From Motacilla alba alba (taxonomy: Eukaryota > Chordata > Aves > Passeriformes > Motacillidae): 64,000 nucleotides of DNA. The stretch lies in assembly GCF_015832195.1 (NCBI RefSeq), contig NC_052019.1, positions 47,991,016 to 48,055,015 of the forward strand, given 5' to 3'. Of the stretch, positions 48,951 to 60,590 are shown one piece after another (the first letter of the stretch is position 1; each line of letters opens with the position of its first letter). The notes below the pieces were generated by a model. The model was not told the origin of the DNA, searched no databases, and saw only the letters and a list, made by a program, of their open reading frames with translations. The position numbers and the translations under genes are program-made.

Positions 48951-51900
48951 ATCCTGAGCTTCTTTTCACAACAGTTCAAACACTTGTGTAGTTGGGGTCT
49001 GCTTTCACACACACACACAGAAGAACCCACAAGGATTTCTGTTTGCCCTCCTCTTGTGTTTGCAATGGACAATTTAATATAAGCCCCAAATAAAAGTATG
49101 TGAGAGTGGGAAAAACTACCTTACAACACCTTAATCATTATATATCAGAAATCTAATAAGAGTACATATTTTAAAAGGACATTTACTTTAGACATTAAAG
49201 GAAGAAAATATCGTGGGGAATGTATAAGACACTGATTGAAAAAGTTGACTGGTAATATTAACCAGATTTCAATTAAATAGGCATTTAAAATACAGCACTC
49301 CACATACAAATAAAAAATACTGGAGTCATTAGGAATTATCTCACCCACTGTTTTGTAAGCAGTACTTCCCAAAGCTGTTTTACATGTGGTGAGGAATGAA
49401 GCAGGATTTGACAAATGTATTTCTATTCTGAAACAACATTATTGATAATAGATAAGATTGGCACATTACATATCTTCTTTCTTCACAAGAAAAGGACAAG
49501 GAAAAATATTCAAAAGTTTAAGCAAGGGAAATTCTGCCCGCATAAATAGAAAAACAAGATTCAGTTTTATAATGATCAGGCTCTGGATTAGAGCCCAGAG
49601 AAACTGCATTCAAAACTCAGCCAGTCAAAGCCCTGGCCACTTCCCTTGTAATTTAAAGTTTGCCCTGGATTGCACAGGGGCTTAGACTAGATGCTTAAAA
49701 AATTCTAATCTACCAAAGTATGTCCTAGTGCTAAATATTAATTTTTATATTCTGAAAAATAACTGAGTGTTTCTTACATGTACACCCACACACACAATTT
49801 CTCAGTCCTATCCCAGAGAGTGACAAGTTAAATTAAATTATAAATGCAAAGAAAAACTTTTATATTTGGAAACAAATCCATACAGTTTTTAAAGCAGTGC
49901 AAAGATAAGTGTGGCAAAAACTACACAGGATTTATTAATTCTGTCTTTACATAACTATTTGGATTAAATCCAGTGTTTTTCTTCCCAGATTAACAAAAAT
50001 ACAGACCTGAGGAAACATGAAACAGCACATTTCAGTGTTTTTCTCTCTGTCTTTTGTAATTCACAATTATTATTATTATTATTACAAAAGTCACAGAAGA
50101 AGATATAAGAATTACAGGCAAGAAAAATAATTTCCACCAGCTCTGAATATTTTAAAGTAAAGCACAGCAAACCAGGAGAGAACACAAATAAGGCATTTGC
50201 AAATAAGTCAGTTACAGTGTTTTTTAGATCTTTCCACATAATATTTTTAGAATGGGCTTTCTCTGAGATAATGTCAGCTGTGCAAAAGCCCTCCTTTCTA
50301 GACAGTCTTACACTGACATTTGTTATTTTCTAAACCATCTAAAACAGTGAAGCTGAACTTCTCCCTTCATTGAAAAATAAATAAATCCTGCTGCCTAGGT
50401 GTAAGCAAGTTTTCATGGGAATAACAGATACTCTTGACTAAGGATTGCCCATGCTTTAGCCCCTCATGTAAACCACAGTAAAGATTTATTGCTTTTGTGG
50501 CTAGAGGTGTTAAAAAAATCAGCACAAGCAGCAAAATCTAGTTTAGAAACAGTATGACATGTAAAAAACCATTCCTCCCAGGGTAAAGAAGAGTAGAAGG
50601 ATTACATTATACAAGGCAGAACAGATCAACACAGAGGAAGGAGGAAACAAAGAAGTAGCCACAAATTAAAGCTATGTCACACATAAAATTAATCTTCCTT
50701 TTTCTTATAAGCAGCTTTCATATTTACAGCTACAGATGCAAAATGAAAGAAGATAATACTAAAGCAAACCATTTCTAGCAAATTAAATAGCCAACATGAA
50801 AACAGCCCACAAGTATTTATGAATGTTTATGTAAATAATACATGAAAATGGCAAAGCAAGCAAAAAGAATGATTAATAGCACAACCACCTTTTTTTTATA
50901 TCACCTGGAGTTTTGGTCCTATCAGTTACTTTCATCATTAAAACAATTTAAATTATATTGCTTTCAAAAACTAATGCAAGAATGTAGTCTGCATGAGAAT
51001 ATAGTCTGAATTATCTCTGAATGAGGCATGTTTATTATAATTGTCAAAATTAAATCATGTACATGGTATATAAATCACTTGAGTTATTAGTAAAAAAATT
51101 AACATAGTAAAATAAAAAAAAAGTACATGGTATATAAATCACTTGGGTTATTAGTAAAAGAAAAATTCTTTTTCAATAAAAAATTGTTCTCACATTCTCA
51201 ACTTTCCTATATTGCCCAGAATGCATAATCTTGCTAATAGGTCTTGCTACCATACATCTCTCAATTCATTTAAAGTTCCACAATGAAAAAACCCACCCAT
51301 CAGTATTATCTAAATAAAAATTGTGCACATGACTGAGTTATTGCAAGACTAGGACAATACCACAGACTTGAGCAATAAGGCAGAAGATTCCCTTCTGTCA
51401 GAGGAATACCAGCAGCACTATGTATTTGAGTTCAGTTCATTAAGTCCCCATCTGACTGTAGCTATTTCCAAAGATGCTCATAGAAACTCTCTCAAATCAG
51501 ACTGGAGCAACAGGATCCTCTTGAGGATGATTCAGCTTCATTGAAGAAGCACAGACTGGAAGTGCTAACTCTGATTTGGCTGCACAGCAAGCTTAGACAA
51601 CCAACTCAGATGCAGAAATCCACCTTTCAGGTATCCAAAATCAAATGAGATTGTCCTTGCTGGCCACAGGTACATAAATTAGCAGAGTATCTGTTTACAT
51701 CTTATTCTGTAACAGGCAAATATGTTTTTTACCATGCATATATAAGATTGCACATGAGTAAGGTACATCCTCTCTCCTGTGCTACATGATCTGCATTAAG
51801 CAAGTATTCCTGAGAGACATTTCTGCCACCAGCTAGCTCTGTGATAGTTTTGTTTTTGATTGAAAATTGGCTATTGGTATTGACACCTGGCACCACATGA

Positions 51901-52630
51901 CTTATGCCTAATAAGTCACAGAGAAAATATAAGGAAAACATTAAAGTTTAGCACCTGAATCCCTGACAGCACTCAAGATATCACTCTGTTAAAGTGTTAA
52001 GAACCAGCTAAGTGCAGCCTAAGGCTCTGATCATATCTATTCTTTTACTCCCACCACACAGAATCTTATCAGTCATTCCGTACTGTGCCGCAGTTTCAAA
52101 CAAGACAAAAAAGAAAAACAGAAAGAAACCACCAGAAGAAAAAAAAAAACCAGCCAGCATCAAATGTCTCAAATTTTGCTTTCCGGCTAAACTCCCTTAA
52201 TGCTCCTCCCTAGGTTATCTATGTGCTGTTGCATGGGTGAATTGCACTGCAGAGCTGATGAGGACAGAAAGTCTTAATATGGCATTCTGTACAGTTTGTC
52301 TCCTACAGTTTTCAAGGAGCTGGAAAGGACTGACCAGAGTGTTTGTGCATGACTGGTAAAGTATTTTCATCTCAGGGTGTGTCACAATGTTTGCATAATC
52401 GTTTTACCTCTCAAAAGTAGGAGAAGGTGAGCCCCTCTCCAGCCAGAGCACAGTTGTGTTTGCATGCTTATTTTCGATTGTGTATTTCACAAGATCATTA
52501 GCAGGCAATGCACAGAAAAAATTAATGAACTCATTATGAAATTCAGTTTTAGTAACAAAGTTCATGACAAAAATTTTATTTTTGTTTAGGAACTAGACAT
52601 ACATTATTTCTGTTTGAATTGGATAAAGGC
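48951..52630. other. Non-coding AT-rich DNA
   Basis: No gene recognised. Contains a short CA repeat near 49007-49018, a TTA repeat near 50066-50085 and the tandem duplication at 51059-51161. The 91-codon minus frame at 49964-50239 runs through the TTA repeat (Asn run) and is not a gene. Confidence 0.55.
51059..51161. repeat. Direct repeat, period 64 bp, two copies
   Basis: A word of about 37 bp beginning GTACATGGTATATAAATCAC occurs at 51059 and again at 51123, with one base difference (GAGTTATTAG versus GGGTTATTAG). The intervening bases are A-rich. Confidence 0.88.
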
Positions 52631-52690
52631 AAGGTTGGAACTGGACAATCTTTGAGGTCACTTCCAACCCAAACCATTCTGTGACTATGA
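52631..52690 (+). mobile_element. CR1 LINE 3'-end fragment
   Basis: About 60 bp in plus orientation: AGGTTGGAACTGGACAATCT, then TTTGAGGTCACTTCCAACCC and AAACCATTCTGTGACTATGA. This is the CR1 3' terminus with its hairpin-forming arms (GGTTGGA / TCCAACC) and one or two tail units. Everything upstream is missing. Confidence 0.88.
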
Positions 52691-52877
52691 AATGTTTCAA
52701 CAGCAGAAATATTACATGGTATTTTCATTGTTTCCTTTTAGGAAATTAAAATGCTGTAAACATTTGAAATTAATTCCCCTCATTGGATGCAGAATACAGG
52801 ACATCATCCTGGAAATTTTAAAATAAAAGTCACTTTTGAGTAGATTCTAGCACAAACGTGCTCATTTCATTCTTTAC

Positions 52878-52965
52878 TGAACAATGATTCATTAATAGTA
52901 TATGCAACTATGCGATTTTATTGAACAATGGTTCATATAACAGTATATGCAACTAAGAGATTACT
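52878..52965. repeat. Diverged direct repeat, period about 44 bp, two copies
   Basis: TGAACAATGATTCATTAATA and TGAACAATGGTTCATATAAC head two copies that both continue AGTATATGCAACTA and end GATT. Several substitutions separate them, so this duplication is older than those at 48901 or 37447. Confidence 0.8.
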
Positions 52966-54650
52966 TCTTTTTAGTATCCAGTTGATCTAGAGATACTGCA
53001 AATGGATTAAGTTGGTTTAGATTTATACCAAAATAATAAAGTACCTTACATAAATTCAGTATTATAAAAGCTCCAGCCAAATTTTCTGGTGTTAATTAGA
53101 CACAATCAGTTAAATACATCTTTGTAATTACATCTAAAATTAGCTCAGACCCTGCAGGGACTCTTGTAAACTTGTCACTGTGTCAAGTCGAAAACATTTA
53201 TAGCATTCAGAATTTCACTCAAATCTTCTGTGATTATTTTTGGAATGTGAGATTTGAACACAAGAGCAGAATGGAACCAATATGAACACCTGCCAAACTT
53301 CAGTTCTCAAGATCTTCATCAATATAAATATTATTTTAGAAAAATAGTTCAGACTATCAAGCAGACACGATGTTTGCTCCTTGTAATAACTCTGCAATGG
53401 ACTCAATTTTAAGCTGAGATACCTACTGGAGACCAGTATACTGAAATAATATTACAATTCCATTTATCTGTAATCTTTGGAAGGTACACAGGCATTCTTA
53501 GAAATCACTGTAAACTACTCCTGTAAGCTGGCAAGAAAAGAGAGCAAAATTTTGATTAGACCATGTAAAACTTTGTTCAATTCACCCTTAAACCTTGTTT
53601 TTTTGAAGTGCAGATGCTAGAGACTGCCAGCACAGTAGAGAAAAGCATTTTAAAGGAGTTCTCTTACTTTTAGGAATAACTGCACAGTTATCCATACATG
53701 AAGGTACATGAGCAGGTAAACAGAGTATTTGCAACAGCAGCTTCAACCTTAAGAAACAAATAAAAGGTGTGTGCAGAAGAACTGCTAAGTGATTTTATTA
53801 CTACTTATTCATATTACAGTATGTTCTTCTTCATGCCTAATACCAAGGTTAACTGTATTATTGAAATGTGTGCAGCATTTTAATAACTGTTTACATCTGT
53901 AGGTCCAAGATAGCCAGAACATTCTCCTGGGACAGAATATAAATGTGACTTTAGTTAGACAACTTTCTCTCCCTGAGCACTCTTTCATTTCCTAATGGAG
54001 ACGAATAATGGTGAATAACTGAAATCTTCTGAACAACACTGTTGTATATTAACAGAGGGGAAAAAATGAAATAATTTAATCTCAATTTTAACATTGATTT
54101 CCTGAGGAAATTACAAAATTTGTATCTACGATATAAATAAAAAAAAGAGGGGTTACATATATCAGAAAAATGGTTTCATGAAGTGCTCTGTACGTGCAAA
54201 GCACAAATGGACTCTGGAACTAGTGAAGATCAAATGCAGGGATCTCGGTTTCTCTTCCCTTTTTCACTGTACCATCTACTTTTGTAGCAAGCCAGCCCTG
54301 CAGATGGGTTTCATGCTGCAGGCATGATTGCATATAACTGTCAGAAGGGGACAGTGATGTACATTTTACAGCAGGTAACAGAAAAGGAGAGGGGTAAGAT
54401 CAGCTATTTAGAGATCATATAGGCATGACCAAAATTTGTGTGACACATGGTCATCTGAATTCTCTCCACCATGCTGCTTTAAGAAATGTATCTTTACTTG
54501 ATATAAACATATGCAAGGGAGTTTGAAATTAAACAATTTCATGTACCTTTGCATAGAGATGAAAACAGGAGGAAAAACTTCCTAATTCAAAGCTAGCAAG
54601 TGCTCTCAGCATTAGAACATAGCCAAGTTTAGAAGAAATGTAACACTTAC

Positions 54651-54693
54651 AGTATCAACAGTACTGCTAAGGCACAGGTGGTAAGCAATTTTT
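54651..54693 (-). other. Possible 43-nt exon, minus strand (unproven)
   Basis: On the minus strand a strong acceptor (CTACTTTTCTTCCTATTAG) is followed by 43 bases and then ACT|GTAAGTGTT. Both sites are close to consensus. The segment is not a multiple of three, shows no recognisable peptide, and no neighbouring exon was found. Chance pairing is likely. Confidence 0.1.
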
Positions 54694-55433
54694 CTAATAG
54701 GAAGAAAAGTAGCAATCAGTACAGCAGAAATCAAAATCAGATTTCTCCAATAATTAGCTGGAAAGCTGGTAGGTGTCTGTATGTGATTTATTATTATCTT
54801 TGCGACTTAGGACATCGCACGTCTAATAAATATACTGAATTAAAAGTTCATCACAATATCTATCTCAAAACAGAAGATGCCAGCCTTGGAGGCTTTAGAC
54901 AGAAATTTTACTGGCAGCTTTCTAGAATATTGACACAAGGGAATGAAGTCAAACCAGAGGAAAAAAGCAACAGCTGAGCTTTCTCTTTAAGCAGCAGCAA
55001 GCTTACTGACCTTGCAAAATGTCAGTAAGTGCAGAGATTACTTCATGCACTAGAAGTCCCATATTTTCACTCCCTCCTTGCTAAAGTTCACATTTCCTCT
55101 TAATGCCCTCCCCAGGATCCCATGTGCATGATCTAAGGGGTTGCAGTCACAGACACGCCAGGACAGAACTACAGCTACAGCCATGTCAAAGGTCATGGAA
55201 GCTACAGTGAATACTCTCATTGCATTTGTTACTGTTTAGAGATCTGAGTTCACCATAAGAAATCTGTGTCAGGGCAGGGCTTAGCTTGCACAGTGACAGC
55301 CTCACCCAACATCCAGCTGTTCTGACAGCAGGCAACAGCAAATGCCTGAGAAAGACTGTAAGAAAACAAAGGTATTTATCCTTCCCCATATAGTCATCTG
55401 GTCACATAAATCTTGCACTTGTGGTGAAAGAAA

Positions 55434-55482
55434 CTCATAGTCACAGAAAGACTTGGGTTGGAAGGGACCTGAAAGATAGTGA
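55434..55482 (-). mobile_element. CR1 LINE 3'-end remnant
   Basis: About 45 bp on the minus strand; the + strand reads TCACAGAAAGACTTGGGTTG then GAAGGGACCTGAAAGAT, the reversed CR1 terminus. The rest of the element is absent. Confidence 0.8.
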
Positions 55483-56763
55483 ATTTCATTCCTAAATTCT
55501 GGGGTTTGAGGTAATATCTTTATCATTTATCAGCTCTTTTAGAACAGGTCAACAGCTCTTTTTCATCTACAAAGCTTTCTAGTTGCTTTTCTGCATCCAT
55601 GTAAACACTGGTCTTTACAACACATTGCAGCAGAGCTCCCCAGTTTCACTATATAAGGCACAGAGAAATTTCTCTGCTTTTTTTTAATCTATCTCTTTGT
55701 AGCTTCATTTTATAATCCTGATTTCTTGGAAGAAAAACTAATACTTGAATGACAAATTCTAAAGGAATTATTCCCCTTCATCTCTTCCATGCTTTTTAAT
55801 CACCTCTCCCTTCTGTCTTCCCTTTTCCAGACAGAAAATTCCTGGCCTTTTGCTCTTCCTTTCACTCCCATGGTACTTAAACGGTCTTTGTATCCCAGAC
55901 ACATAGAGTGAGGAGGTCCTATCTGTACTGTAGCACAGGATTCTTAGTTAAGATGGTAAGCTCAGAGGAAATTAGGCACAATTTCACTAGCACCCCATGT
56001 CCTTTTGCTCGAAGTATCCCTAGGGTGTAACTATTGATAGTTTGCCCAAATAAAAGTTTTCTGATTAAGCAAACACTAGGCCTGCAGCACCTTCAGGGCT
56101 GGACAGTGTCTTTAGCAACTATGAAGGGTAAATTTTAAATTTTCAGCACAGATAGAACAAACATGAATGGCAAGTGACCATCCAATAACAATGCTCCTTG
56201 TTAACTTTCCATGATTGTTCATTTCATGGAGTCATCATCCTGAGACCAGCGGTGAAGGAAAATGCTTGGGATGATGTTTGTTCCTAAGCACACAGGAACT
56301 AGGCAGTCTTCATTTTCCCTCTTGCATATTCAGCCCTTCTCTGTGCTCCATCCTGTGGCAAATCAGAGCACAGTTCACTCCACCCAGAGGAATGCGCTCC
56401 CCTGTGCTCGGCAGGACCTTCTTCACAGCAGGCATTCGTAAGCAGCTACCTTGGCAAGGGACAGAGGAAAGAGTCTGACAACAAATGGAAAGAATCATGT
56501 CCTCTAAGAGCTCAGCTTTTGACAGCCTAAGTTTGTTTTCTTATCATTGGCAATTTTCTACCAAATATACAACTCATGGTGCATATTCTGTACTCACTGC
56601 TACCACTGACTAGATTGAAAAGCTACAGATGGAACGTACCCGCCACATTCAGGCGGATCTCTTGGTTGTCTGACCACAGTGGACTGTCCTTGAAAAATCA
56701 ATTTGGTCTTTAGGGATTTTATTCCAATCTCCCCATAGATCTTTAATAGACACTTGAGATATA
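55483..56763. other. Non-coding DNA
   Basis: No gene or repeat recognised. The overlapping 66- and 62-codon frames near 56278-56498 are open on both strands and have no motif. Confidence 0.55.
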
Positions 56764-56769
56764 TTTAGG
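56764..56769. repeat. Target-site duplication, left copy
   Basis: TTTAGG directly before the LTR; an identical copy follows it at 57442-57447. Confidence 0.8.
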
Positions 56770-56882
56770 TGTGGGGTTTCACCCCCGGATTGGGATGACC
56801 CCGAAAGATGGAAAAGTCCCTCCTCCAGCCCGTGCCTTCGAAGAAAGACTCAGCAGTCTTCTGTTGTCTGTTCTCAAGGTTG

Positions 56883-56888
56883 TTTATT
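56883..56888 (-). terminator. Poly(A) signal of the ERVK-like LTR
   Basis: AATAAA on the minus strand, followed by CAACCTTGAGAACAGACAAC; places R between about 56955 and 56865 and fixes the orientation of the LTR. Confidence 0.65.
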
Positions 56889-56981
56889 GTTGGTTATCTA
56901 CAAGATTCTTCTCCTGAACTGCTGTGGCCCGTTCAGCAGGTCAGACAAAGGCACTCTGCCCTCTCAGGGGGCTGGTGCTAT

Positions 56982-56990
56982 CTTTTATAT
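56982..56990 (-). promoter_or_regulatory. TATA box of the ERVK-like LTR
   Basis: ATATAAAAG on the minus strand, about 95 bp before the AATAAA. It gives the LTR a plausible promoter pointing toward lower coordinates. Confidence 0.65.
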
Positions 56991-57441
56991 CATATATTAC
57001 GTACTACATGTTTATGCTTTCTCTCCAATGCCTACTATCTATATTGAATGGTGACTTTCTACTCTAGACCAATCTGTGAGTGCCAACACCACCAAAGACA
57101 TGGAGGTTAGGAAGGAGAAAGAAAGAGGACAGGGCACACCCAAATCCCTCCATCTTAAAACTCCTGACCCCCATGTACAAAACTTGGACCCCTGTGTACA
57201 AGGCTTAAACACCCCTGTACAGCACTCAAAAATCCTACCCTTTACTTCGTGACTACTTCTACTATACTATCTAAACTTTTGTGTGTGTGGCTTGTAATTC
57301 TTCATACAGAGTTAGTAACTTGCTCCACGGGCTAAGATCAAAACCCCACGTGTATCTTTGGCTGCATGCCAGGGTCCCAGAGCCCCCTGCCAGTGGCTCT
57401 GGCCATCCAGGGCACCCAGAGGAGAGTCCTGGGTTCCGACA

Positions 57442-57447
57442 TTTAGG
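57442..57447. repeat. Target-site duplication, right copy
   Basis: TTTAGG directly after the LTR, identical to 56764-56769. Confidence 0.8.
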
Positions 57448-58861
57448 GATTCGGACTCCAGTTCTCCCCCCTTTTCCCGACACCCAATCTTTGTTTGAAA
57501 TACCTGACTGCAGAGACTTAGTTTTGCAGAGTTTCAAAGGGTTGGAATGTCACAAACCCTCATCCAGTACACAGCAATAAGGAGGTGGCAGTGTGGAATG
57601 CCAGATCAGAATATTGATCCCTCTAAACCTCTGCCCTTTCTCTGATTAACATCAGATTTTTGTCTGTGTGAAAACTTCCCTTCCTGGATTTCTTTGGGTT
57701 TTTTATCCACTAACTGGAAAGTGAGGCATACCCTAATCAATTGCTGCCTACAGCAAAAAAAAAAAAAATATTTTCACTCTCAACTCTTTCAATCTTCTTA
57801 CTACTGGACTGATTTTTAAATACATATTCTTTTATATTTGATGCTAATATTCATTAATTTTCTGTACACACACTTCATTCTAGATTTCACTTAAATTTAA
57901 TTGCAGAGTGTCATTTAAAAGGAGAATACTATTTTTTTCCTGATGATTCTGGAAGGAATTCTACCACTAAGCTATTAAAAATTAGTGAATCTCCTATTCA
58001 GATAAAAGTTAACCTCATAATAGAAAACGGTAAAATTTGTCTCTTAAACCAAAAGTATACTGAGGCAATCACTGCTTCAGCAATGTATTTCTTTTCAGGA
58101 AATTCAGTCTGATTATCAATGAAAATATAGCAGATCACAGCCCTTTTTATCCACCCCAATAAAGCCTTTTCATTCTTTCCATTTCAGAAAGAAACAGAAA
58201 CTCTGCAAATACACAACAGTTTAGGCTAAGAAATTTGAGAAAACACACACACAAAAGGACATGAAATTTTAACATAGAATTTACAGTCTATCATTTGCAC
58301 CACTGAGTATGCCATTTCTATCAGAGGAGTCACCAGTAAGTGTTCAGTTCAGCTCACTTTAGTACAGTTAATTTTTGTAAATGAAGATCATATTATATTA
58401 AGAAACCAAGAAGGCAGGTCAATGGTAAGATCATATACAATAATATTTCACATCATTTCAGGAAGGACTACCAGAGTTAACCTGAAGTTTACAAGCTTTA
58501 TTTTTTGTTTTGAAAATCCTGGGGACATAATACCACACGTTTTTCTCACTGTAGCAACACAGATGGAATTAGTGAAAAATAAGCTTATGAACTGCAACAA
58601 AGTAAGTACTGTCTATGCAATAATTCTGCCAGAGATCAAAGCACACCTGTGCTGTACCACAGGACTAAAAAGAAATTAGTTTTCCAAGAAATTGTCCACA
58701 TCAGATGCTTTTAAATTCACCCAGAAAAGCAGAATGTTTGCATGACAAGAATTCATAGGCATTCATCACAGCTGTGCTATTTTATTCAAAATAAAGCACA
58801 CTATTCCTCAAGGAATATTAAGGGCCTATAAACCTGGAGCTTTTTTTCTAAGTTTAATAAT
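57448..58861. other. Non-coding DNA between LTR and CR1
   Basis: No gene recognised. A run of 14 A is near 57755. The possible exon at 58555-58601 lies here. Confidence 0.55.
58555..58601 (+). other. Possible 47-nt exon (unproven)
   Basis: Seen: acceptor-like CACACGTTTTTCTCACTGTAG ending at 58554, a 47-nt segment, and AAA|GTAAGTACTG, a near-perfect donor from 58602. It lies in an 85-codon open frame (58422-58679) whose local translation reads TQMELVKNKLMNCNK. I recognise no family, the length would shift frame, and no flanking exon is visible. A pseudoexon is the simpler reading. Confidence 0.12.
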
Positions 58862-60590
58862 TCACAGAATCACACGGAATCACAGAATCTCTAGGTTGGA
58901 AGTGACCGTCAAGATCATCAAGTCCAACCCGTGCCCCAACACCTCAACTAAACCATGGCACCGAGTGCCACATCCAATCTTGTTTTAAAGACATCCAGAG
59001 ACGGTGACTCCACCACTTCCCCAGGCAGACCATTCCAGTACTTTATCACTCTTTCTGTAAAAACTTTTTCCTAATATCCAACCTATATTTCCCTTGGCAC
59101 AGCTTAAGGCTGTGTCCTCTTGTTCTGTCAGCTGCTGCCCGGATAAAGAGACCAATCCCCACCTGACCACAACCGCCTTTCAGGGAGTTGCAGAGAGTGA
59201 TACGGTCACCCCTGAGTCTCCTTTTCTCCGGCCTAAACACCCCCAGCTCCCTCAGTTGCTCCTCACAGGGCTTGTGTTCCAAGCCCCTCACCAGCCTGGT
59301 TGCCCTTCTCTGGATGCACTCCAGCATCTCAGCGTCCTTCCCAAACTGAGGGGCCCAGCACTGGACACAGCACTCAAGGTGTGGCCTCACCAGTGCCGAG
59401 TGCAGGGGAAGAATGACCTCCCTGCTCCTGCTGGCCACACTATCCTTGACACAGGCCAGGATGCCATTGGCCTTCTTGGCCACCAAGGCACACTGCTGGC
59501 TCATGTTCAGCCGACTGTCAACCAGCACCCCCAGGTCCCTTCCTGCCTGGGCACCGTCCAGCCACACCATCCCCAGCCTATAACATTGCAGGGGGTTATT
59601 GTGGCCAAAATGCAGGACTGGGCACTTGGACTTAATAAACTTCATCCTATTGGATTCCACCCATCCATCCAACCATTCCAGGTCTCTCTGCAGAGCCCTC
59701 CTACCCTCCACAAGAGATTGACACACGCTCCCAGCTTAGTGTCATCCCCAAATTTTCTAATGAAAGACTCAATCCCCTCATCCATGTCATCAATAAAAAT
59801 ATTGAACAGAACAGGCCCCAGCCCAGACCCCTGAGGAACACCACTGGTGACAGGCCACCAGCTGGATGCAGCTCTGTTCCCCACCACTCTCTGGGCCCAT
59901 CCAGCCAGCTCCTAACCCAGCACAGAGTGCTCCTGTCCAAGCTGTGGGCTGCCAGCTTTTCCTGGAGTGTGCTGGGAGACAGTGCCAAAGGCCCTGCTGA
60001 AGTCCAAACAGAGAACAACCATACACAGCCTTTCCTGCATCCACCAGGGGGGTCACCTGGTCATAGAAGCAAACCAGGTTGGTCAGACATGACCTACCCC
60101 TCCTAAAGCCATGCTGGCTGGGTCTGATATCCTGGCCATCCTGTAAGTTCTGTGTGATGACACTCAGTATAAACTGTCCCATAACCTTACCAGGTACTGA
60201 GGTCAGGCTGACCGGTCTATAATAACCAGGATCCTCCTTCCCGCCCTTTTTGTGAACAGGCGTCACATTGGCCAGCTTCCAGTCCTCTGGAACCTCCCCA
60301 GTGAGCCAGGACTGTTGGTAAATGATGGGGAGCGGCTTCACAAGCTAATCTGCCACTTCTCATCACCCTGGGATGGATCCCATCTGGTCCCATGGATTCA
60401 TGAACATCCAGTGGCTCAGCAGTTCTCTGACTGCCTCCTCCTGGATAACAGGGGGACCATTCTGCTCCCTGACACCATCTACCAAGCCAGGAGGACAGTT
60501 ATCCTGAGGACAAGCTGTCTCCCCACCAAAGACTGAGGCAAAGAAGGCATTAAGCACTTCTACCTTCACCTCATCTGCAGTTCCTAGAGC
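58862..60590 (-). mobile_element. CR1 LINE, 5'-truncated, about 1.73 kb
   Basis: Minus orientation. The 3' end is at 58862 (tail units of the ATTCTGTG type, then reversed AGGTTGGAAGTGACC). Upstream lie a short 3' UTR and about 1.5 kb of ORF2. The 5' edge is near 60590, where similarity fades, so the endonuclease domain and ORF1 are absent, as is usual for CR1. The copy is the longest in the window and retains longer open frames than the other fragments, suggesting it is younger, but it is clearly broken. CR1 usually makes no clear target duplication and I see none. Confidence 0.95.
59046..60569 (-). pseudogene. CR1 ORF2 remnant: reverse transcriptase and C-terminal region, frameshifted
   Basis: The protein can be followed in pieces. 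A pre-RT part with VLNAFFASVF is at 60569-60430. RT blocks GEVPEDWKLANVTPVHKKG and RPVSLTSVPGKVM, then QHGFRRGRSCLTNL, are in 60341-59990. [19 protein letters not shown] and the catalytic block FGDDTKLG are at about 59830-59690. The post-RT part ([16 protein letters not shown] to LDIRKKF) ends at a stop at 59046. The pieces sit in different frames, so at least four frame changes have occurred. The catalytic block normally reads FADDTK in CR1; here A is replaced by G. The final 226-codon frame (59726-59046) is intact. No functional enzyme is expected. The 246-codon + frame is antisense. Confidence 0.92.

Larger units (their letters stand above)
52691..55433. other. Non-coding AT-rich DNA
   Basis: Holds a diverged duplication at 52878-52965 and a possible 43-nt minus-strand exon at 54651-54693. 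No protein-coding gene recognised. Confidence 0.55.
56770..57441 (-). mobile_element. Solo LTR, ERVK-like (class II) endogenous retrovirus
   Basis: A 672-bp LTR in minus orientation. On the minus strand it begins TGTCGGAACCCAGGACTC and ends GGGGGTGAAACCCCACA, so it has TG...CA ends. U3 runs to a TATA box (ATATAAAAG, 56982-56990); AATAAA lies at 56883-56888; U5 is the last 100 bp or so. The 6-bp flanks TTTAGG are identical, which fits class II retroviruses and a fairly recent insertion. No internal retroviral genes are present, so this is a product of LTR-LTR recombination. The family assignment rests on structure and the size of the duplication. An alternative right edge near 57482 (also ending CGACA) lacks a matching duplication. 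Confidence 0.85.

Noticed and set aside
49964..50239. Minus frame with a run of asparagines
   Set aside because: The run comes from a TTA microsatellite near 50066-50085.
56808..57580. Open frames of 79, 88 and 99 codons
   Set aside because: They lie largely inside the ERVK-like solo LTR, which is non-coding; no retroviral protein motif is present.
59094..59834. 246-codon open frame on the + strand
   Set aside because: It is exactly antisense to CR1 ORF2, whose sense protein is recognisable on the minus strand.
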